Of a DNA stretch of 64,000 nt, positions 9,090-17,782 are shown one piece after another; within the stretch, counting starts at the first letter, position 1, and every line of letters starts with the position of its first letter. The notes beneath the pieces are model-generated. The model had not been told where the DNA came from, did no database searches, and saw only the letters and a program-made list of their open reading frames with translations. Source of the stretch: Williamsia phyllosphaerae (GTDB taxonomy: Bacteria; Actinomycetota; Actinomycetes; Mycobacteriales; Mycobacteriaceae); NCBI RefSeq assembly GCF_014635305.1, contig NZ_BMCS01000001.1, positions 1,178,001 through 1,242,000 on the forward strand, in the 5' to 3' direction. The position numbers and the translations under genes are program-made.

Positions 9090-9449
9090 ATGACCAATGC
9101 CCCCATGCCGCGGCCCGAGTCCGCTCCACCGTTCGACGAGGACTCCGAGCGTCTGGGCACCCCTGCAGTGACCGGCACCGACGACGACGGGCTCCGCTCG
9201 TACCTCCGCGGGATGCATCCGCGGCAGATGCTCGCGATGGGCGAGGGAATGCCCGTCGTGATCAAACAGCTGGTCCAGCTGCTGTTCCTGCTGTGTTGGC
9301 CGTTCTGGGCCGTGGCCGGACTCGTCGTCGGCGTCATCTACTACTGGGTCCTCTACCCGGTGCTGTGGGTTCTGTTCTGGCCGCTTCGTGCCCTGATCGG
9401 CGACAAGAAGACCGCCGCCGAACCCGCGGACGACACCGTCATCACGTGA
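9090..9449 (+). CDS. Small membrane protein of unknown function
   Basis: 119 residues from the ATG at 9090, with SD-like AGGAG at 9080-9084. The first 50 residues are acidic and polar; a hydrophobic, Trp/Tyr-rich segment at about 60-105 (LVQLLFLLCWPFWAVAGLVV, then a second stretch) probably makes two membrane passes, followed by a short charged tail. Unrecognised family. It precedes an SDR gene by 31 bp and may be co-transcribed with it. Confidence 0.7.
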   Translation: MTNAPMPRPESAPPFDEDSERLGTPAVTGTDDDGLRSYLRGMHPRQMLAMGEGMPVVIKQLVQLLFLLCWPFWAVAGLVVGVIYYWVLYPVLWVLFWPLRALIGDKKTAAEPADDTVIT

Positions 9450-9480
9450 GGGTGTCGGGGTCGTGGCCTAGCGTCGTCAC

Positions 9481-10272
9481 ATGGACCTCGACCTGTCGGG
9501 CCGTCGCGCCCTGATCACCGGGAGCAGCGGCGGCATCGGCCGTGCCATCGCCCAGCGATTGGCCGAGGAGGGGTGCGCCGTGGTCGTCCACGGACGCGAT
9601 CGTGGTCGAGCCGAGGAGGCAGCTGCGCAGATCTCGGCAACCGGAGCGCAGTGCTCGTCGGTTGTCGGCGATCTGACCCGCGCCGATGACACCGATCGCA
9701 TCTGCGACGAGGTCGCGGAGCTCGGGGGAGTCGACATCGTCGTCGCGAACGCCGGGCCGTTCGTCGAGAACAGCTGGGACACTGCAGCTCCCGACGATTG
9801 GGCGGCGGCGTTCGAGGGAAACGTCTTCTCGACGGTGCGGCTGGTCCGCCGCCTCACCCCGACCATGCGCGAGAAAGGGTGGGGGCGAGTGCTGACCATC
9901 GGAACCCGGGCCACGGTCACCCCGCTGGCGACCATGGTGGAGTACTCGGCGGCCAAAGCGGCGGTGGTCAACATGACGGTGAGCCTCTCGCAGCACCTCG
10001 CCGGTTCCGGGGTGACCGCGAACTGCGTCAGCCCCGGGGTCATCCTCACCCCGTCGATGCGGTCGATGTTCTCCGTGCGGCCCGAGAACGCGGGCCTGGC
10101 ATGGGAAGACATCGAGCCCGCGGTGACGGCGGACTACGCACCGAACCCCGTCGGACGGCTCGGCCGCCCCGACGACATCGCGTCCGCGATCGCCTTCCTC
10201 GCAAGTCCGCTGGCCGACTACATCACGGGTGTCGAGCTGCGCGTCGACGGTGGCATCACGGGCGTGTGTTGA
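9481..10272 (+). CDS. SDR family oxidoreductase
   Basis: 263 residues. Classical short-chain dehydrogenase: cofactor motif TGSSGGIGRAIAQ at residue 14 onward, NAG at about 90, the YSAAK active-site YxxxK at about 157-161, and SPGVI followed by FLASPLADYITG near the end. The G-rich loop with a following HGRDR suggests NADP(H) preference. Its 3' end overlaps the convergent DUF4126 gene by 17 bp. Substrate unknown. Confidence 0.9.
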   Translation: MDLDLSGRRALITGSSGGIGRAIAQRLAEEGCAVVVHGRDRGRAEEAAAQISATGAQCSSVVGDLTRADDTDRICDEVAELGGVDIVVANAGPFVENSWDTAAPDDWAAAFEGNVFSTVRLVRRLTPTMREKGWGRVLTIGTRATVTPLATMVEYSAAKAAVVNMTVSLSQHLAGSGVTANCVSPGVILTPSMRSMFSVRPENAGLAWEDIEPAVTADYAPNPVGRLGRPDDIASAIAFLASPLADYITGVELRVDGGITGVC

Positions 10273-10717
10273 TCACTGCGGTGTAGGCCAGAGCGTTGGC
10301 CGCGACATCCTCGGCCAGTGCGGCCGCGATCGGCGGGACCTTCGTCGACGCGGCGGAACGGTAGGCTGCGCCGGCGTAGGAACCGACCAGCGCCGCAACC
10401 GATCCGATGACGATCGCGGCGGCGACGGTCTCGGGGTCGTCGCGCCGGGTGAGGCTGTGCGCCCCCAGGCCGCCGGCCGCGACACGCGCGAGGAGACCGG
10501 GCATCTGCAGACGCGACGGAGTGAACGGCAATTTGTCGGCGATGGCTTCGCCGACGATCGCGACCGCCGCGGCACCGTCGGCGAGCGTGGAATTCGGGGT
10601 CCCGGCGAACCGCGCGTGCACGAACGACGCGATACCCACCGCGCTCCGCAGACCACTCGCGAATCCGATGACGGCGGCTGAGCCGAGAGTTCGAGCCGAC
10701 AGCATTCGAGGTGTCAT
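10256..10717 (-). CDS. DUF4126 family membrane protein
   Basis: 153 residues with about four hydrophobic segments (LGSAAVIGFASGLRSAVGIA, a Gly-rich AAGGLGAHSLTRR, then AAAIVIGSVAALVGSYAGAA). The GLRS motif near the start and the VGEAIADKLP segment are typical of DUF4126 proteins. The function of the family is unknown. The gene is divergent from the Nei-type glycosylase, with 61 bp between starts, and its 3' end overlaps that of the SDR gene. Confidence 0.8.
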   Translation of the reverse strand: MTPRMLSARTLGSAAVIGFASGLRSAVGIASFVHARFAGTPNSTLADGAAAVAIVGEAIADKLPFTPSRLQMPGLLARVAAGGLGAHSLTRRDDPETVAAAIVIGSVAALVGSYAGAAYRSAASTKVPPIAAALAEDVAANALAYTAVINTRP

Positions 10718-10778
10718 GGATCAGTCCTACCCGCCCCGGGCCGGTGACGGAACCCGATATGACGAGGACGATGGGAAC

Positions 10779-11591
10779 GTGCCCGAAGGTGACACCGTGT
10801 TCGCGCTTGCCCGGCGCCTCGATTCCGCGATGCGAGGCCGCGTGCTGACGCATGGCGAGTTGCGGGTCCCGGCGCACGCCACCGCCGATCTTGCCGATCG
10901 CACCGTGCTCGAGCACGTGACGCACGGCAAGCATCTGCTGACGCGACTGTCCGGCGACCTCACCCTGCACACCCACCTACGGATGCAGGGGTCGTGGACC
11001 GTCTCGAGAGAAGGCAAGTGGCTGCCGCGGTCGGTGATGCCGGACGTGCGGGTCGTCCTGCGGACCGAGGGGCCCGCCGCCTACGGGGTCCGGCTACCGG
11101 TCGTCGAGTTGATCCGAACCGGTGACGAGGATCAGGCCGTCGGGTACCTGGGTCCCGATCCGCTGCGGACCGACTGGGATGCGACCGAGGCCGCGCGCAG
11201 GCTGTCGGCCGATCCCGGCCGCGCGCTCGTCGCGGCCCTTCTGGACCAGCGCTGCGTCGCCGGGTTCGGCAACCTGTGGGTCAACGAGCTGTGCTTCCTG
11301 CGCGGGCATTTCCCGTGGACACCGGTCTCCGATGTCGATCTCGGAGCTCTGCTGAAACTCGGCGCTCGTGCCCTCACCCATTCGGCCACCGTGCCGGGGG
11401 CGATGCAGGTGACCACCGGCAACAAACGCAAGGGTGAGCAGCACTGGGTCGCGGGACGGGCCGGCCGACCCTGTCTACGTTGTGGGACAACGATACTGGT
11501 GGTCGACGAGGTCCCGAACGACCCCGAGCGCCGTCGGACGTGGTGGTGCCCGCACTGCCAGCCCGAGCCCGCGAACTCGCCGCGGCCCTGA
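10779..11591 (+). CDS. Fpg/Nei-family DNA glycosylase/AP lyase
   Basis: 270 residues from a GTG at 10779. This start is chosen because it gives Met-Pro-Glu-Gly-Asp, where Pro2 is the Schiff-base nucleophile and Glu3 the acid of the family. Other family marks are the HLRMQGSW strand, the helix-two-turn-helix block GFGNLWVNELCFL, a conserved KRKGEQHWVAGRAGRPC, and a C4 zinc finger (CLRCGTT followed by WWCPHC). The protein excises oxidised bases and nicks the resulting site; the sequence is nearer endonuclease VIII (Nei) than MutM. Monocistronic. Confidence 0.9.
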   Translation: MPEGDTVFALARRLDSAMRGRVLTHGELRVPAHATADLADRTVLEHVTHGKHLLTRLSGDLTLHTHLRMQGSWTVSREGKWLPRSVMPDVRVVLRTEGPAAYGVRLPVVELIRTGDEDQAVGYLGPDPLRTDWDATEAARRLSADPGRALVAALLDQRCVAGFGNLWVNELCFLRGHFPWTPVSDVDLGALLKLGARALTHSATVPGAMQVTTGNKRKGEQHWVAGRAGRPCLRCGTTILVVDEVPNDPERRRTWWCPHCQPEPANSPRP

Positions 11592-11680
11592 CCGTCGGGC
11601 GGGCATCGCGGTGGTCACGTTTGCCGGATCTCACCATTCCGCGTCTCTGCTTACCGAGGCTCGGTACCCTCGCTCACGAT

Positions 11681-12688
11681 ATGGGCACTCAGGTGATGGG
11701 CAGAGACGGGTCGATGAGACGGTGGCGGCGCAGCGCGGTGGTGATGGCCGGGGCGATCGCCACAGTCCTCGGGACGATGGCGGTACCCGCGCAGGCGGCG
11801 CCCGCGGGTGAGCTGAGCGACCAGACGGCGGTTGCCGCCACCCAGAAGGCGACGTCGGATGCGGGCCAACCCACCGGGACCGGGGTGTCCTCGGACGGGG
11901 TGTCGGTGCCGGCGTCCGGTCCGGCGCGTGTCGTCGTCACGTCACCGAGCGGCGCCAAGGCGACCGTGACCGCGCAGCGATCCGATGGCAGCCGTGTCGT
12001 CGACGGTGCCGCCGTCGCGGATGCGGGCAACGCCAAGATCGTGTCGCAGGCGGTGTCGCCGGGGGTCGCGCAGCACGCGATCACCATCGGCGCAGAGCAG
12101 GGCGCGTCGTCCTACGCGTTCGACGTCGGCGGACTCCCGGATCAGCGCCTGACGCTGCGTCCCGACGGCGGTGTCGCCCTGCGTGCATCCCAGGACGGGG
12201 TCGACGTAACGCTCGGGTCGGTGGCCAAGCCGTGGGCGATCGCCGCCGACGGAGGGTCGGTCGACACGCGCTTCGAGGTCTCGGGGTCGACGATCACGCA
12301 GCTCGTCGAACCCACCGCGGCCACTCGCTTCCCGGTGGTCGCCGACCCGCGCATCACGTTCGGGCGATCGGTCCAGATTGCTCTGACCGGTGGGGAGGCG
12401 AACGCCGTGCGCCGGGCGGCGGCCGCGGTCCTCGGGGTAGGCGTCAAGATCGGGTGCACCTCGGCGGCGCGAGCTGCTGTCGCCGCTGTCGGTGGACCGG
12501 TCGGCGCCGCCGCGAGCGCGGTGCTGAGCCTCGGCTGCAAGTACGGCGAGGCGGCGTTGGTGTCGAAGCTGTTCGACACCGCTCGAGCGCACGGACCGTA
12601 CGAGGATCTGCAGTGCTACGCGAGCGAACTCCTCGCCGCCATCGGCGGGAAGCTCGCGCCGGTGGCCACCGAGAACTGTTCCGCCTGA
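11681..12688 (+). CDS. Secreted protein of unknown function
   Basis: 335 residues from the ATG at 11681; an ATG at 11714 gives a more compact signal peptide and is equally plausible. The segment RRWRRSAVVMAGAIATVLGT followed by MAVPAQAA is a Sec signal with an Ala-x-Ala site. The mature protein has a beta-rich region ending in FPVVADPRITFG, a motif seen in secreted proteins of Rhodococcus and Nocardia relatives, then an Ala/Gly-rich helix-forming tail with several Cys. No catalytic motif was found. A perfect terminator hairpin follows. Confidence 0.7.
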   Translation: MGTQVMGRDGSMRRWRRSAVVMAGAIATVLGTMAVPAQAAPAGELSDQTAVAATQKATSDAGQPTGTGVSSDGVSVPASGPARVVVTSPSGAKATVTAQRSDGSRVVDGAAVADAGNAKIVSQAVSPGVAQHAITIGAEQGASSYAFDVGGLPDQRLTLRPDGGVALRASQDGVDVTLGSVAKPWAIAADGGSVDTRFEVSGSTITQLVEPTAATRFPVVADPRITFGRSVQIALTGGEANAVRRAAAAVLGVGVKIGCTSAARAAVAAVGGPVGAAASAVLSLGCKYGEAALVSKLFDTARAHGPYEDLQCYASELLAAIGGKLAPVATENCSA

Positions 12689-12700
12689 CCCCACAGACGA

Positions 12701-12733
12701 CCACTGCCCCACCGGGATCCGGTGGGGCAGTGG
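12701..12733. terminator. Bidirectional terminator between secreted protein gene and lon
   Basis: Perfect 15-bp inverted repeat: CCACTGCCCCACCGG at 12701-12715 and its complement at 12719-12733, with a 3-nt loop. It lies between convergent stops (12688 on +, 12757 on -). There is no U-tract, as is usual in high-GC actinobacteria. Confidence 0.85.
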
Positions 12734-12756
12734 TGTCTGGTGACTGATCGCCCGGA

Positions 12757-15075
12757 TCAGGCCGCGATGGACGCGCCCTGCTCGACGTCCTCCAGGGCGG
12801 CGAGGATGATGTCGGCGACGTCGGTCATCGGCCGCACGTCGACCGCGTCGAGCACCTCGGCGGGAACCTCGTCGAGGTCGGGCTCGTTGCGCGCCGGGAT
12901 GAACACCGTTGTCAGACCGGCCCGTTGGGCGGCCAGCAACTTCTGCTTCACCCCACCGATCGGGAGCACCCGACCGTTGAGTGTGACCTCACCGGTCATC
13001 CCGACATCCGCCCGGACCCGACGACCGGTCGCCATCGACACCAGCGCCGTCACCATCGTGACGCCCGCGGACGGGCCGTCCTTCGGGATCGCGCCCGCGG
13101 GGACGTGGATGTGGATCTTGCGGTCCAGTGCCGACGGATCGACACCGAGCTCCGCCGCGTGCGAGCGGACGTAGGAGAGCGCGATCTGCGCCGACTCCTT
13201 CATCACGTCACCGAGCTGACCGGTCAGGGTCAGTCCGGCGTCGCCCACGGTGGACGACGCCTCGATGAACAGGACGTCGCCACCCATGCCGGTGACGGCG
13301 AGACCCGTCGCGACGCCGGGCACGGCGGTCCGCTCCTCGGACTCCGGGGTGAACCGGGGGCGTCCGAGGTAGCCCACCAGATCGGGCTCGTCGATCACCA
13401 ACGCGGTGTCGTCCGCGGCCAGCTTCGTGGTGGCCTTGCGCAGCGCCTTGGCCAGGAACCGCTCGAACTGACGCACACCCGGCTCCCGGGTGTAGTCGGC
13501 CGCGATCTTGTGCAGCGCCTCGTCGGTCACGGTGACCTCGTCGGCGGTGAGCGCCGCGCGGTCACGCTGGCGGGGGAGTAGGTAGTCCCGCGCGATGGCG
13601 ACCTTGTCGTCCTCGGTGTAACCGTCGATCGTCACCAGCTCCATGCGATCGATCAACGCCGACGGGATCTGTTCCACCACATTGGCGGTCGCGAGGAACA
13701 CGACGTCGGACAGGTCGAGATCCAGGTCGAGGTAGTGGTCGCGGAACGTGTGGTTCTGCGCCGGGTCGAGCACCTCGAGCAGCGCGGCCGAGGGGTCACC
13801 CCGGTTGTCCGACCCCACCTTGTCGATCTCGTCGAGCAGCACGACCGGGTTCATCGACCCGGCCTCGCCGATCGCCCGCACGATGCGTCCGGGCAGCGCT
13901 CCGACGTACGTCCGACGGTGACCGCGGATCTCGGCTTCGTCGCGCACACCACCGAGGGCGACGCGAACGAATTTGCGGCCCAGGGCTCGTGCGATCGACT
14001 CGCCCAGTGACGTCTTGCCGACACCGGGAGGGCCGGCGAGCAGCATGACAGCACCGGAGCCGCGGCCGCCGACGACCTGCAGGCCGCGCTCGGCCCGACG
14101 TGCACGCACCGCGAGGTACTCCACGATGCGATCCTTCACGTCCTCGAGACCGTGGTGGTCGGCGTCGAGGATCTCGCGCGCAGAGGCGATGTCGGTGGAG
14201 TCGGTCGTGGTGGTGTCCCACGGCAGGTCGAGGACGGTGTCCAACCAGGTTCGCAGGTAACCACTCTCGGGCGACTGATCGCTCGAGCGCTCCAACTTGC
14301 CGACCTCGCGGAGGGCTGCCTCGCGGACGTTGTCGGGAAGCATCGCCGCCTCGATCCGAGCGCGGTAGTCGTCGGAACCGTCCGGCTCGTCCTCGCCGAG
14401 CTCCTTGCGGATGGCGGCGAGCTGCTGACGCAGCAGAAACTCCTTCTGCGTCTTCTCCATGCCGTCGCGGACGTCGCCGGCGATCTTGTCGTTGACCTCC
14501 ACCTCGGCGAGGTGGTCGGTGGTCCACGTGATCAGCGTGCGCAGCCGCTCGGCGACGTTGGGGGTCTCCAGCAGCTCACGCTTCTGGACGTCAGTGAGGT
14601 AGGAGGCGTACCCGGCGGTGTCGGCCAGGGCCGAGGGGTCGGTCAGCTTGTTCACCGAGTCGATGATCTGCCACGCCTCGCGGCGCTGCAGCATCGCCAG
14701 GACGAGCTTCTTGTACTCGGCCGCGAGCTCCTTGGTCTCGTCGCTGACGGTGGGTTCGGTGACGGTCTCGACCTCCACCCAGAGCGCAGCGCCGGGCCCG
14801 GTGGTGCCGGAGCCGATGTGTGCGCGGCCCTCGCCCTTGACCACGGCGGCGGCCTGCCCACCGTTGAGCCGGCCCACCTGCACGATGGATGCGACCACGC
14901 CATAGGACGGGTAGCGGTCCTCGAGACGGGGCGCGACCAGCAGCTTTCCGGATTCGGTGGCCTGGGCCGCGTCCACGGCCGCGCGAGCTGCGTCATCGAG
15001 TTCGATGGGGACCACCATGCCGGGCAGCAGGATGGGATCGGTCAGGAACAGAACCGGTAAGCGCGTATCGCTCAT
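12757..15075 (-). CDS. lon: ATP-dependent protease Lon
   Basis: 772 residues from the ATG at 15075, preceded by GGAGGAAG. The order is an N-terminal LON substrate-binding domain (LPVLFLTDPILLPGMVVPIE), a coiled helical region, an AAA+ module with Walker A GPPGVGKTSLGES, Walker B VVLLDEIDKVG, and a C-terminal peptidase with Ser669 in KDGPSAGVTM and Lys712 in VKQKLLAA forming the catalytic dyad. It degrades misfolded and regulatory proteins in the cytoplasm. Two HAIR-like dyads lie just upstream, so HspR-controlled heat-shock regulation is likely. Monocistronic; full length for the family. Confidence 0.97.
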   Translation of the reverse strand: MSDTRLPVLFLTDPILLPGMVVPIELDDAARAAVDAAQATESGKLLVAPRLEDRYPSYGVVASIVQVGRLNGGQAAAVVKGEGRAHIGSGTTGPGAALWVEVETVTEPTVSDETKELAAEYKKLVLAMLQRREAWQIIDSVNKLTDPSALADTAGYASYLTDVQKRELLETPNVAERLRTLITWTTDHLAEVEVNDKIAGDVRDGMEKTQKEFLLRQQLAAIRKELGEDEPDGSDDYRARIEAAMLPDNVREAALREVGKLERSSDQSPESGYLRTWLDTVLDLPWDTTTTDSTDIASAREILDADHHGLEDVKDRIVEYLAVRARRAERGLQVVGGRGSGAVMLLAGPPGVGKTSLGESIARALGRKFVRVALGGVRDEAEIRGHRRTYVGALPGRIVRAIGEAGSMNPVVLLDEIDKVGSDNRGDPSAALLEVLDPAQNHTFRDHYLDLDLDLSDVVFLATANVVEQIPSALIDRMELVTIDGYTEDDKVAIARDYLLPRQRDRAALTADEVTVTDEALHKIAADYTREPGVRQFERFLAKALRKATTKLAADDTALVIDEPDLVGYLGRPRFTPESEERTAVPGVATGLAVTGMGGDVLFIEASSTVGDAGLTLTGQLGDVMKESAQIALSYVRSHAAELGVDPSALDRKIHIHVPAGAIPKDGPSAGVTMVTALVSMATGRRVRADVGMTGEVTLNGRVLPIGGVKQKLLAAQRAGLTTVFIPARNEPDLDEVPAEVLDAVDVRPMTDVADIILAALEDVEQGASIAA

Positions 15076-15087
15076 TCTTCCTCCAAG

Positions 15088-15108
15088 GTTAAGTCTGATC
15101 GGCTCAAC
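15088..15108. promoter_or_regulatory. HAIR-like HspR operator, lon-proximal
   Basis: GTTAAGT-N7-GCTCAAC, compared with the HspR HAIR consensus CTTGAGT-N7-ACTCAAG: 5 of 7 matches in each half and the correct 7-nt spacer. It ends 12 bp upstream of the lon start codon, just above the Shine-Dalgarno sequence. Confidence 0.55.
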
Positions 15109-15118
15109 CGGCGGAGGA

Positions 15119-15139
15119 GTTGATCTGTTCCCACTCAAG
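15119..15139. promoter_or_regulatory. HAIR-like HspR operator, lon-distal
   Basis: GTTGATC-N7-ACTCAAG: one half is a perfect HAIR half-site, the other keeps TTGA, and the spacer is exactly 7 nt. It lies 31 bp (about three helical turns) from the proximal site. Streptomyces lon is a known HspR target, which supports the call. Confidence 0.65.
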
Positions 15140-15283
15140 TCCGTGTTCGTTGTGAGCGGAATCCTACGTTCTCAACTTGCGTTCAGCTGTTCCAAATGGA
15201 TGGCACTCGCTGTCAGGACCGGGATCTACCGTGGACGTGAACAGCAAGAGTTTGCCCGCGCGGTTTAAACGAAAGGCCTTGTG

Positions 15284-15949
15284 ATGAGTGCTGGTGCTGA
15301 CCGAGCGTGGAACGCGAGGGATGCGATCCTGCTCTGGCTCTATGAGATGAAGATGCAGGGTAACGGCTCGCCAGTCGTCGACGTCGGGGATGTCCAGGCG
15401 GCGGCGAACTGGGCTGCCGAGCCGATCACTGCCGACGAGGTTGCCTCCGCTACGAATTATCTCAAAGACCAGGGCTACATCAAGGGCAGCGGCGCTTTCG
15501 GCGGTGGCGTTCCCCGCCCAGCAATCACCTCCGACGGGGAGAATCTGGTCGCACAGGGACTCTCGGTGCGGCCGGGACCGGCCCAGCAAGCGAACACCAC
15601 CGGTGTCACGAACACCTACAACGTGACCACCAACGCCCCCACCAATGTGGCGATCGGGAGCAACAACTTCACTCAAACCTTCGCCCCGACCGGTGAGCAG
15701 GTCGAGAGTTTGCTGGCCGTCGCTAACGCACTGGAAAGGCTGCTGGCTTCGCAGGAGCCCGTGGACGCCGGTCGAGTCGAGGCCCTTGCCGACGACGTGC
15801 GGGCGGCAGCGGCCGAGCCGGAGCAGGATAAGAACAAATTGATGGCCATCCTCAGTAACGTCATCGGCGCCGTATCCACCGCGGCCGGTAGTGAGATGGG
15901 CCAACAGGTAACCAATCTCGCCGTAGGCGTCATTCAGAGTCTGGGCTAA
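15284..15949 (+). CDS. Winged-helix protein with RHIM-like motif, unknown function
   Basis: 221 residues from the ATG at 15284 (GTG at 15281 is an alternative; AAAGG lies just upstream). Residues about 8-95 look like a winged helix (ARDAILLWLYEMKMQG; ATNYLKDQGYIKGSG; ITSDGENLVAQG). A low-complexity Asn/Thr linker (103-122) runs into NVAIGSNNFTQTF (121-133), which resembles the amyloid-forming RHIM core (V-x-I/V-G-x-x-N). A coiled-coil-like helix (135-180) and a small hydrophobic C-terminal region follow. Family not recognised; the architecture recalls signalling or defence adaptors. It opens the accessory island. Confidence 0.7.
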   Translation: MSAGADRAWNARDAILLWLYEMKMQGNGSPVVDVGDVQAAANWAAEPITADEVASATNYLKDQGYIKGSGAFGGGVPRPAITSDGENLVAQGLSVRPGPAQQANTTGVTNTYNVTTNAPTNVAIGSNNFTQTFAPTGEQVESLLAVANALERLLASQEPVDAGRVEALADDVRAAAAEPEQDKNKLMAILSNVIGAVSTAAGSEMGQQVTNLAVGVIQSLG

Positions 15950-16013
15950 ACACACCACTCGGAAGCGCTGCCGCTGAGGAATCGGCCCGTACCTCAACGT
16001 AGAGCTGAAAGTT

Positions 16014-16034
16014 CTTAGTAACAGTGTTACTCAG
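16014..16034. terminator. Possible weak terminator between convergent genes
   Basis: AGTAACA at 16017-16023 and TGTTACT at 16025-16031 form a perfect 7-bp stem around one base, extended by CT/AG after a mismatch. It lies between the stops of two convergent genes (15949 and 16042). The loop is too tight for the full stem to form, so this is tentative. Confidence 0.35.
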
Positions 16035-16041
16035 TTAAGGA

Positions 16042-16848
16042 TTACCGTGTGAATTTGACGGTGTATCCGGCCAGACCATCGATGCTCAGGCTGTACTCGA
16101 CACCCTGAAAGGTTTCCAAGGCCCAGCCGTCCTTGACGCTGAACGACTTCCCTAACGGCAGTTCGCCCAATCCGGTAGCAGCCTGGAAGTCGACGTCGCC
16201 GTCGCTCACTGACTGAGTGCTGGAGTCTCCCTGTTCTGCGTTGGTTGCCTGGGAATGGAAGTAAAAATCCTGAACTTCGGACGATTTGTTTTTCACGGTG
16301 ACCGGGAAGTAGACAGTCACCGGCTGTAGAGGACTGTCGTACAAGGTGCTCGCGTTCTTACTCGGCACGAACTTGACTGGTGCGCCCACGGTGATCTCCA
16401 GCCTCACCTCGCCCGCCCGCACCGTGTCGCTGTAGATCGCGGTCTGACCGAACTTGCATGGATCTCCGAAAAACCCTTCCGTTTTGCAAGTCATCGGGTC
16501 AGCCGAGGCGGAGGATTCCGCTTCCCGTTTCGGAGCAGGCTGCGGGGAGGACTGCTCAGCGTCCGAGGCCGCCACGGGGTCAGTCTTGGGCGCGGTGCTG
16601 TCGTCCTCCAACAGCGCCCCGACGGTAATGACGCCCGCCAGGATGACGCCGACACCGGCGAGTGCGGCCCACAATCGCCAAGGAGGTTCTGGCTTTGGTC
16701 GCCGGAAGGTCAAGGTGGTTCGCAGTCGGCCATCCTCTCGGGTGACCAGCTCCCAGCCTTGCTGCTGCTTGCTTGCGATCGTTTTCGACTCAGTGCCCCG
16801 GATCGTCTTGATCTCAGCGATCTCGTACCGTGTTCTCTCGCCGGTCAT
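16042..16848 (-). CDS. Membrane-anchored protein with N-terminal DUF4177-like domain
   Basis: 268 residues from the ATG at 16848; AGGGGA precedes it. The cytoplasmic N-terminus (about 1-52) has SKQQQGWELVTREDGRLRTT, similar to DUF4177-type small beta domains. One transmembrane helix follows (about 56-77, WRLWAALAGVGVILAGVITV), then a Ser/Pro/Ala-rich linker and an extracytoplasmic beta-rich domain with a Cys pair (MTCKTEGFFGDPCKFGQ). The outer domain resembles DUF4352-like telokin folds in length and in its PVTVKNKSSEVQDF strand. Function unknown. It converges with the RHIM-like gene. Confidence 0.65.
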   Translation of the reverse strand: MTGERTRYEIAEIKTIRGTESKTIASKQQQGWELVTREDGRLRTTLTFRRPKPEPPWRLWAALAGVGVILAGVITVGALLEDDSTAPKTDPVAASDAEQSSPQPAPKREAESSASADPMTCKTEGFFGDPCKFGQTAIYSDTVRAGEVRLEITVGAPVKFVPSKNASTLYDSPLQPVTVYFPVTVKNKSSEVQDFYFHSQATNAEQGDSSTQSVSDGDVDFQAATGLGELPLGKSFSVKDGWALETFQGVEYSLSIDGLAGYTVKFTR

Positions 16849-17041
16849 GCTTCGTCCCCTCGCCCGAGCGAGGGGACGTTGATATCTGCGTGCCATCCGG
16901 TTGTCGGGTTGGTCATGGATGCAGAGTAAAACACCCAAAGGCGACACGGTGTGCTTCCACATCCCTGCTGCCCGAGCTCGTGATCCCAGTGCGTCTGGGG
17001 TGGGGCGGGATCCAGTCCGCAGTCGCCGGAGGGCCACCCCG

Positions 17042-17782
17042 ATGCGAACCACACCAGATGCACGAAATCACGTAAGCGAATCTTTGAAGCGTGGCGAACA
17101 AAGGTCTTGCGACTACTGCGGTGCGCCGCTCCTACTCATTGCCGTCAGTCGCTGCAGGATTTGCCTGCACGGAGCCCAAGGACTCAGGGGTGAGATCCGG
17201 TACAGATCGAGCTCGGTCGCAACGCGCCTCAACGAAGTGCAGGCCGGACTCGGCGACTGGTTGCTCGCCAAGGTCGATGCAACTAAGGCTGATCTTGAAC
17301 AACGAAGCCACGAGCTGCAACTGGGAAAGTTTAAGCCGGTCGCGCTGCCAACCCTTTGCTCTCATTAGAGAACCGGACTACATCACACCCTCATGGCGCA
17401 CGTGGCGCCCGCCAGATGGCTTAGATCAGCCAGCCTCCGCGCCCCCTCAATTGTCATTCGGATTGGGAGGTCGCCTTCCGCAGACCTGGCAGGACGCTGA
17501 AAATTTCGCCGAGCATTAGATGCGCAATGATGGTTACCTCGATGCAAAGAAGCCCCGCCTGGCGCGGATGGCGTAGTCGATGTCCGCGCCAAGCGAGCGC
17601 TGGCCCAAGTCAAGCACCGTGCGGTGAAGGTGCCGATCCGAGACGTCCAGCGTTTGAGTGGAATTGCTCGGCCAGAGAACAAAGGTGAGATCTTCTTAGC
17701 ACTCAACGCGTACACCAAATATGCCAAGGGATCGGGTGACGCCCACGGAGTGCGCTGCCTGACCTACCGGGGCCGGATCTGA
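17042..17782 (+). pseudogene. Degraded zinc-finger/Mrr-type restriction endonuclease
   Basis: Three overlapping frames rebuild one protein. Frame 1 (from the ATG at 17042) gives a C4 finger, SCDYCGAPLL with SRCRIC, then a helical region ending at a stop at 17366-17368. Frame 2 takes over and gives TWQDAENFAEH before a TAG at 17517-17519, continuing in frame as MRNDGYLDAKK. Around 17550 the frame shifts by one base (C-run CCCC) into PPGADGVVDVRAKRALAQVK, then VQRLSGIA, ending with TGA at 17780-17782. The pattern DAE...M...GY.DA...GADG..DV...AQVK...VQ.L is the Mrr-type nuclease core with its D...QxK catalytic residues. At least two frameshifts and one nonsense codon mean it is inactive unless recoded. 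The N-terminal half joining this nuclease is inference. Confidence 0.6.
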
